A DNA stretch of 64,000 nucleotides, from NCBI GenBank assembly GCA_009859145.1, contig VRVR01000020.1, positions 296,452-360,451 of the forward strand, given 5' to 3'. A program made the position numbers and the translations under genes. This DNA is from Andalucia godoyi (taxonomy: Eukaryota; Discoba; Jakobea; Jakobida; Andaluciidae). This document shows, one piece after another, positions 58,709 through 64,000 of this stretch. Below the pieces are notes generated by a model. It was not told the DNA's origin, made no database searches, and saw only the letters and a list, made by a program, of their open reading frames with translations. How positions within the stretch are numbered: position 1 is the first letter of the stretch; every line of letters starts with the position of its first letter.

Positions 58709-60047
58709 GGAAGATGGACTCTAGTTCTGCGTCATCGACATATGTTCCAGTAAAATCCCTGAGTATGGTCTGCAGACTCCTTCGGTATTCCTGCATCCCC
58801 ATTTTCGCCACAATGCTCGATATCATGGATTCGTAATCTGCGTACTTTGCAGCGTTCATGCCCTCATGGAACCGGCGCCGAAGTAGCTGCGCTCCTTGAA
58901 TCGCAGGAGTCGGGGAAGACAGTTCCAAGACCTTGTTTCCAGTTTTCGCAGAGTTTGTACATGATGGTGGTGGCATAGGAAACATCTTTGTGGCAAACAG
59001 ACTTTCGAGATGCAAAACGATGCCTTCCTTGAATCGGAGACTCATGCCAACGCTGTTGCCAATCCACAAATGGCAAATTTCATGGAACAAGGATCGACAC
59101 AGCGTGGCGACTGTCCGTTCGAATTCTCTTGCACCTTTCGAAAGAGTGAGAGAATCTTCCAAAGAGACATGCAAGAACACACAACCATCGTGCTCCATCC
59201 CGGCTAACAGATAGTGAGGGACAATCACGAGCGATAAATTAGAACAAGGAAGTGCGGTGCCGAAGAATTCCTCCAGCGTCGAGACGCTCTGCGACATTGC
59301 TTCGAAAAATATCTTCAGAAATGTAGGGTGTGCAGAAGAAGGGTAGTGGTCATTGGGAACCGCAATCTGATAATGAATGTTGCTCTCGTGAAGCTGGGAG
59401 TACCCGTCTTTCACTTTGCAAGCAAAGTTCCCGAGTGCGAATGTGAAAAGGTATGCAGGGAGCGGCGTAGTTGTCGAGAATCTCCAGATTACTTTGGATT
59501 TCCCGGAAACAACTTCAGTGCTTTCGACGTGGGAATTAGAAAACACCAACAGTTTCGAAAGATCTGTTGCGGGAGAGCTGGAGAGCGAAAGCGTAAAAGA
59601 ATAGCTGACGCGACAGTTCGCGCAAGTCACGCACGGATAGACAAGGCTGGAGAAACACGGTTCGCTGTGCATCAGATACAAGGGCATTGCATGCTTGGAC
59701 GAGCCCGGAGCCTCGAGAATAAATAGTCCAATCAGGGAACGAGAGACATCTCCGGAGCACCGGAAAGACAGATCGACATTCTGGCCACTTTTCCACGCTC
59801 CGATCGCCGCTGGAGGGACAATTTCAAGACGCGTTCCGCACTTTGTGTAGAAAGACTTGCACGGAGTCCGTGATTTCCCTTGTTTCAAAGAAATTTCAAG
59901 AATCTTGAGATCGCACGCATCCAAGAAGATGCTGCGACAATCTTCGTGAATCACACCGGAAATGGTTCCGTGGCTGAGAAACTTCTTCGAGCACTCATCA
60001 ATGTCTATCGTGAGGTCATACAAAGACGGCAGAAAGGGAGATTCCAT
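58695..60047 (-). CDS. M1-family metallopeptidase-like protein with altered active-site motifs
   Basis: A 450-residue protein with the M1 N-terminal beta-saddle (LPSLYDLTIDIDECSKKFLSHG, residues about 6-27) and catalytic domain. The zinc motif HEICH is at 322-326, with KEG at 340-342 standing for the NEG of the second ligand. The spacing between His326 and Glu341 is 14 residues instead of the usual 18. The GAMEN exopeptidase motif reads AGMEH near 292-296. The C-terminal helical domain is short. Aminopeptidase activity is therefore uncertain; a specialised or inactive member is possible. I use the ATG at 60047, since the longer frame begins at a TTG. Convergent with the large secreted gene and overlapping it by 14 bp. 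Confidence 0.8.
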   Translation of the reverse strand: MESPFLPSLYDLTIDIDECSKKFLSHGTISGVIHEDCRSIFLDACDLKILEISLKQGKSRTPCKSFYTKCGTRLEIVPPAAIGAWKSGQNVDLSFRCSGDVSRSLIGLFILEAPGSSKHAMPLYLMHSEPCFSSLVYPCVTCANCRVSYSFTLSLSSSPATDLSKLLVFSNSHVESTEVVSGKSKVIWRFSTTTPLPAYLFTFALGNFACKVKDGYSQLHESNIHYQIAVPNDHYPSSAHPTFLKIFFEAMSQSVSTLEEFFGTALPCSNLSLVIVPHYLLAGMEHDGCVFLHVSLEDSLTLSKGAREFERTVATLCRSLFHEICHLWIGNSVGMSLRFKEGIVLHLESLFATKMFPMPPPSCTNSAKTGNKVLELSSPTPAIQGAQLLRRRFHEGMNAAKYADYESMISSIVAKMGMQEYRRSLQTILRDFTGTYVDDAELESIFLTCS

Positions 60048-60387
60048 AGCACTGCTTGCAGCCCTACGAGGTCGTTTCTCTGCGTGTATGTACCTCTCTG
60101 CTTTTCTTGTGCTTCCACTCTTTGGGCGCTCCTTTCCTGCCAACCTGCCTGCGAATCTGCGAATATCTCGGCTGCCAATCTAGCGAACGGCAGCGCCCTC
60201 GGTCGACAATTGTCAAAGACGAATGGGAAATTAGAGAAAAGATGGTAACAGGGGGGCGTTTTTCTCATTTCTGCAACTGCACGAAACGGAAGCTCCTCCC
60301 ATTCCTTGCGAACAGCTTCATTTTTTAATGCTTTCTTATTTCATCCCAGGATTGCTGCTTTAGGCTACCGTTTCGAGGCTTTTCATC
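60048..60387. other. Divergent promoter between M1-like and SIS-domain genes
   Basis: No gene recognised. The sequence TTTTTTAATG near 60320 and the A/T block around it are the only notable elements. Confidence 0.4.
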
Positions 60388-61569
60388 ATGGGCGATCTGG
60401 GTCATGCACTACTGCGCGAAAGACTTGCAGAGTCTGCTTCGCAGGTACTGGACATGTTGCGCACTTTTGACCCAAAGTCGGTTGAACTGTGCCCGAACCT
60501 GCGTAGACTGCTGCTGTCCAACGAAGCGCAGTCTGGAATGAGATTTGTCGTTACAGGTACAGGCAGCTCTGAGGCACATGGCCGTTATCTGGTTCATCTG
60601 ATAAACCGATTCGTTTCGGGCTCAACACACACCGACGGTGTTTCCCGAGTGTATGCTGCAGAATTCGTTCCGTTGTCAACATTTTGTTTGGAGGGTGCGG
60701 CCAATTCAAATTCTGCAAACGCGGTCCTGGTAGTCATTTCCCAGGGCATTTCCGCGAATGCACGCATTGCGCTCAAACAGAGATGCCACTTTCGGCACTG
60801 TGTGCTGTTCACGTCCACCACCGACCGGACGGCGGCCCCGCCGACGGCGAAGGGAGCGTTGCTATTGGCACTTCACGAAGAAGCACGATCTTCTGGGCGC
60901 GCCGACGTTGTGCTTTTTCCAAAGGAAGACGAGTACGTGTTGCTCATCCGTTTGATTGGCCCACTTGCTGGCTATATGCGGGTCCTTCAGTTCGCTCAAG
61001 GAGTCTTTGGCGAGATAAGCAACATCACAACGGCACACTTTCCTACATTCTCTTCTGACATGCTGACGGAAGCTTGGAGTCGCTCCGAGCGAGCGTGTCA
61101 GCAACTTGTCCAGGACATGCCGTTCTCCGATCTCATTGCCCGCGGAATCCAGCTGATTGTGCCGAATGACGTCATCCCGTACTGCCAGAATTTACAATTC
61201 AAGTTCCTGGAAGGTCTGTACACTCCGTTTCCCCCAGTCTGGGATCCGATGAGTTTTGCGCACGGGCCGTTCCAGCAAGCGGAGCGGTACTCTCGAGATC
61301 TGCAGCCGTTTCGATTGTTCTTGCACGGCACTTGCGGTTCCCATTCTTCGCTCGCAGAACGGCTGCGCCAAATGGTTCCCTCTCTTGTTCAAGTGGCATC
61401 AGATCTTCCTGCGCCGTATCGAATTTTTGAATTTGAGTTTATTTTGAACCGATACATTGCTCAAGCATGCGAGAGCCTGCAGATCAACCAAATGGACTGG
61501 CCTGGCAAGGGTCTTGATGGCCCTCTTTATCTGCTGGATCATGTGCTGTTTGAAACCCCAAAGGAGTAG
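60388..61569 (+). CDS. SIS-domain (sugar isomerase-fold) protein
   Basis: A 393-residue protein with two SIS-type Rossmann-like halves. The first has FVVTGTGSSEAHGRYLVHLI (about residues 53-72), a phospho-sugar binding loop with GTGSSE, and AVLVVISQGISANARIAL near 112-130. The second half contains FAHGPFQQ near 290, the counterpart of the EFKHGP loop in GlmS-type isomerases, and LDGPLYLLDHVLFET at the end. The family is related to the SIS part of proteins annotated creatininase/SIS in kinetoplastids and bacteria. A phosphosugar isomerase, hydrolase or regulator role is inferred only. No targeting signal is visible. Confidence 0.75.
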   Translation: MGDLGHALLRERLAESASQVLDMLRTFDPKSVELCPNLRRLLLSNEAQSGMRFVVTGTGSSEAHGRYLVHLINRFVSGSTHTDGVSRVYAAEFVPLSTFCLEGAANSNSANAVLVVISQGISANARIALKQRCHFRHCVLFTSTTDRTAAPPTAKGALLLALHEEARSSGRADVVLFPKEDEYVLLIRLIGPLAGYMRVLQFAQGVFGEISNITTAHFPTFSSDMLTEAWSRSERACQQLVQDMPFSDLIARGIQLIVPNDVIPYCQNLQFKFLEGLYTPFPPVWDPMSFAHGPFQQAERYSRDLQPFRLFLHGTCGSHSSLAERLRQMVPSLVQVASDLPAPYRIFEFEFILNRYIAQACESLQINQMDWPGKGLDGPLYLLDHVLFETPKE

Positions 61570-61585
61570 GAATGTCTGCAGCTAT

Positions 61586-61586
<1 letters not shown>

Positions 61587-61628
<42 letters not shown>
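61587..61628. repeat. (TG)21 microsatellite
   Basis: Perfect TG dinucleotides starting 18 nt after the SIS-gene stop codon, in the 3' region between convergent genes. Confidence 0.95.
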
Positions 61629-61629
<1 letters not shown>

Positions 61630-61774
61630 CTGGTGCGTCGAGGAAAGGCAGAGACAGAACTTAAATCAATGAATGCGTTTGGATATAAACACAGCTGAAG
61701 GGTTTAAGGACTTTTTTATCTTGATTCATTCTTGAAGTTGGGGGCAAGTCACTGATGGGCAACAGCGCATCGTC

Positions 61775-63109
61775 TTATAATGACAGCACAGCAGCGCACA
61801 ATGCAGAGATCAATAATATGGGCAAATCAAGCGCAAGAACATCCATTTTTGCAACCGACTGCGATGACGGACTGGGAGACGGTGATGGAGACGGTGATGG
61901 AGGCCCGGAGCTGCAGTAAGCGTTGAAATTCGAGCCGTTGTTCGTAAAGAACAAATTCTGCTGCGCGTACGTAATCCAGGAAGTCAGGGGACAAAGTTGC
62001 ACATTTCCGCACCACGGAATGGTCAGGTTGTCGGTGCGGAAAACATCACCAAGATACTGGTAATTGTACTTTGCTTGGACATACAAGTCGGAAGCGTTGT
62101 TTGCATTCTGATGGAGCTCGAAAAGGATGTAGGACGCAAAAGGCGGCTGGCGATAGTAGTTTTGAAACACTCCAAGAGCATACAGTGCCGCAGCGACAGA
62201 GGTTTCGTGGGACACGAAGAGCGCAAATGTCGTCGATGGCAAGGAGGAGCCGGAGAAGCCTGCCGGCCACGAGTACGGAAATGCAGAAGTTGCAGCAGAA
62301 GGACTGAAGAACAAAGTAACAAACTGCATGAAATTGCCAATTGTCAGACCCGCCGACACATTACCCGAGTACATGTAGCGGTACGTGTACAGATTAAACA
62401 TGTCCACAGTTTTGTTCATGAGCACTGACGTCACCCAGGAGGCTTGCTGCGTGTTGTTCGCCTGGTCAGCCATCATGACATCCGCAGCAGATGACGTCAG
62501 CGCGGCATAGTTGAGTTGTGGGACCGTCCACATCGTGGGAAGCGGCCAGCCCGTGAGCACGGGTAAGTTGATGAGAGTTTCATAGTCACTGGTGAAGGCA
62601 GCAGCGTTTGTCAGCAAGTTCCATTCCCATGCAAGACTCACATAGTGACAATTCGAGTTCGTTTGATCGACCGGATACTGCGGATTATTGCCACTTGAAA
62701 AATAATTCACATTGATGGAACTCTGCTGAGAAGGATACATACCCAGCAACTGATAGGCAGCCGAGAGCGCACACCGTTTGCAATCAGACGCTGCTAGCGC
62801 GTACACCTGCGACGTCGAATAGGAATTGGGAAGGATGCTCGGCCCATACATGGAGCGCAGGCGCCTGCCATTGGCAAGATGCTCCTGCTGCCCGATGTAC
62901 GTCAACTCCCCTGGGGTTGTCCCCCACACATTCTGAAACTGCGTCAAATTGCAGCATGCAACATCGCCTGAGTAAGGTATCTCTTCAGGAGTGCGGGCAC
63001 CGTGGCGAGCAAGCTCCACAACTTTCACAACATTTGTGTCCAGTGCGAAGACGGACACAAGTGCACAGAGCAGCACGCACTGCGCAATCAGCTGCGTAAG
63101 GCTTGCCAT
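61775..63109 (-). CDS. Secreted or GPI-anchored histidine acid phosphatase
   Basis: A 444-residue enzyme. The signal peptide is 1-22. The catalytic motif is ARHGARTP, with Arg35-His36-Gly37. The distal catalytic pair appears as SHE in FALFVSHETSVAAAL near 300 (His-Glu instead of His-Asp, as in some family members). Several cysteines (51, 52, 109, 112) and sequons fit an extracellular location. The C-terminus has a Ser-Pro repeat (PPSPSPSPSPSPSS) followed by a short spacer and a hydrophobic tail (LALDLPILLISALCAAVLSL), a typical GPI-anchor signal. Likely substrates are phosphomonoesters or phytate at the cell surface. Confidence 0.9.
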   Translation of the reverse strand: MASLTQLIAQCVLLCALVSVFALDTNVVKVVELARHGARTPEEIPYSGDVACCNLTQFQNVWGTTPGELTYIGQQEHLANGRRLRSMYGPSILPNSYSTSQVYALAASDCKRCALSAAYQLLGMYPSQQSSINVNYFSSGNNPQYPVDQTNSNCHYVSLAWEWNLLTNAAAFTSDYETLINLPVLTGWPLPTMWTVPQLNYAALTSSAADVMMADQANNTQQASWVTSVLMNKTVDMFNLYTYRYMYSGNVSAGLTIGNFMQFVTLFFSPSAATSAFPYSWPAGFSGSSLPSTTFALFVSHETSVAAALYALGVFQNYYRQPPFASYILFELHQNANNASDLYVQAKYNYQYLGDVFRTDNLTIPWCGNVQLCPLTSWITYAQQNLFFTNNGSNFNAYCSSGPPSPSPSPSPSPSSQSVAKMDVLALDLPILLISALCAAVLSL

Positions 63110-63884
63110 ATTGCACCTTCAGATTTCAAGAAGAATGGAATGACTGGAGGGAAGGAAGGGACAGCAATGCAAGATTGGTGAACAGAAACAAACGAACGTA
63201 TGCGAAATTTATATTTTCCGTTTAAATAAACGTTCTTTAAAATCATTCAGCAGACCCCAAATTTGATGGTTGGCGGGAGGATGGATGGTGGCTGGGAAGG
63301 AAGACGGCAAGCTGGCAAAAGCACCAGCCCACTACCCTCTGCTCAGACGATGGCTCCAGTCATTTGTGCACCATCATCAGCTGAAAGTCTGTCGTGAATT
63401 TTTGGCACCCGCAAATACGGAAAATGGTCCACAGCACTTTTTCTGAGATAGTGTTCGGGACTGGTAGAGTCGCGGATGGCGAGCAATCTGGCACACGAAT
63501 ATCGCCTGGGGACGACGCCGTTTAGGAGTTATACGTAATATATTAATTACCTAATTCCCGACTACAGTCGTTTATTTCGCGCGAAGAATGCTTTCTTAGG
63601 GTGAGCTGTTTTTTATGAATGCAGCACGCTGAGCATTGCCGATCCATCATCAGAGGTACTGTGCTTACGACATTTACACAGTAGTCGTGAAGGTGCTCGC
63701 CAACGGTCCATGGCCTTCTGTGTGCTCATTGCTGGCAAACACATGAGTCAACCCACCATCTCTGCTGTCTGGCTTTTATGACAAGCGACTGATGAGGGAA
63801 AGGAGCGAGTGGGTCTCCGCTCGGTGCGTGTGAATCGGAATCGTGGAATCTCCAATCGTGCATACATCTTGTTTTACTGCATAC
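63110..63884. other. Right-hand spacer
   Basis: It holds the promoter of the acid phosphatase gene (minus). No complete gene is recognised. If the edge exon below is real, its intron and a short last exon should lie at about 63600-63884. Confidence 0.4.
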
Positions 63885-64000
63885 TGCTACCGCGAGCTGC
63901 GCATCGTCAAGTACAGAGTGCACAGATCGCCCTGCGGCTTCAGCAGCAGCGGCGGAACGATGCTCGGCTTGTGTCCGCCGGCAAAGCAGCAGTCTCGAAA
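63885..64000 (-). CDS. Partial exon of an unidentified gene running off the right edge
   Basis: The minus-strand frame starting at the window end is open for 38 codons (EHRSAAAAEAAGRSVHSV in the middle). It ends in phase 0 exactly at a GTATGC donor (63884), the preferred donor in this window. Two other frames are also open here, so support is modest. Possible acceptors lie near 63765 and 63755. The product is not recognisable. Confidence 0.3.

Overview
This window is compact nuclear DNA of a unicellular eukaryote. The genes are eukaryote-specific (SEC16, NUP107, SNF8, RAB14, SF3B4, CWC15, COX19, a complex I ESSS subunit, a DHHC palmitoyltransferase) and cut by short spliceosomal introns. The twelve introns I could place are 109-252 nt; most donors read GTATGY, and acceptors follow a pyrimidine-rich tract ending in CAG or TAG. 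Most genes are intronless and spacers are short. They are full of simple repeats (CT/GA, GT, GTT, CAA/CAG, 7-mers and 8-mers). Lineage cannot be fixed by eye. A free-living protist with a small genome, for example a jakobid-like flagellate, would fit, but that is inference. A fungal-type Zn2Cys6 regulator and a probable DASH/Dam1-complex subunit are present beside clearly non-fungal features.

Layout. 0-9.3 kb: MYB-like regulator, AAMP/Sqt1 WD40 protein, a hidden two-exon DAD2-like protein, a hemerythrin-like protein, eIF3k and a Zn2Cys6 factor. 11-18 kb: ESCRT-II SNF8, a spliced WD40 protein, COX19, a possible mitochondrial small protein, mitochondrial bL25 and RAB14. 18.7-35.4 kb: SEC16, an MFSD5-like transporter, a long coiled-coil protein, an OSCA/TMEM63 channel and a five-exon ALC1/CHD1L remodeller with macro and BRCT-like C-terminal domains. 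35.4-44.7 kb: NUP107, CWC15, the ESSS/NDUFB11 complex I subunit, SF3B4, an MscS-type channel, a 75-residue membrane protein and a hotdog thioesterase. 45-53.6 kb: a four-TM protein, glucose-6-phosphate dehydrogenase, IMPACT/YIH1, a DHHC acyltransferase, a secreted Cx5R phosphatase-like protein and 6-phosphogluconolactonase. 54-63 kb: a 1542-residue secreted protein, an M1-like metallopeptidase with altered motifs, a SIS-domain protein and a GPI-type histidine acid phosphatase. A partial exon probably runs off the right edge.

Functional themes. Secretory and membrane traffic is represented by SEC16, RAB14, SNF8, the DHHC enzyme and several secreted proteins. The mitochondrial inner membrane and ribosome are represented by COX19, ESSS and bL25. 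Splicing is represented by SF3B4 and CWC15, and osmotic or mechanical sensing by the OSCA and MscS channels. The first two enzymes of the oxidative pentose phosphate pathway lie 5 kb apart on the same strand. There is no bacterial-style operon, transposon, CRISPR array or recognisable tRNA/rRNA gene. Two pairs of convergent genes overlap within their coding ends.
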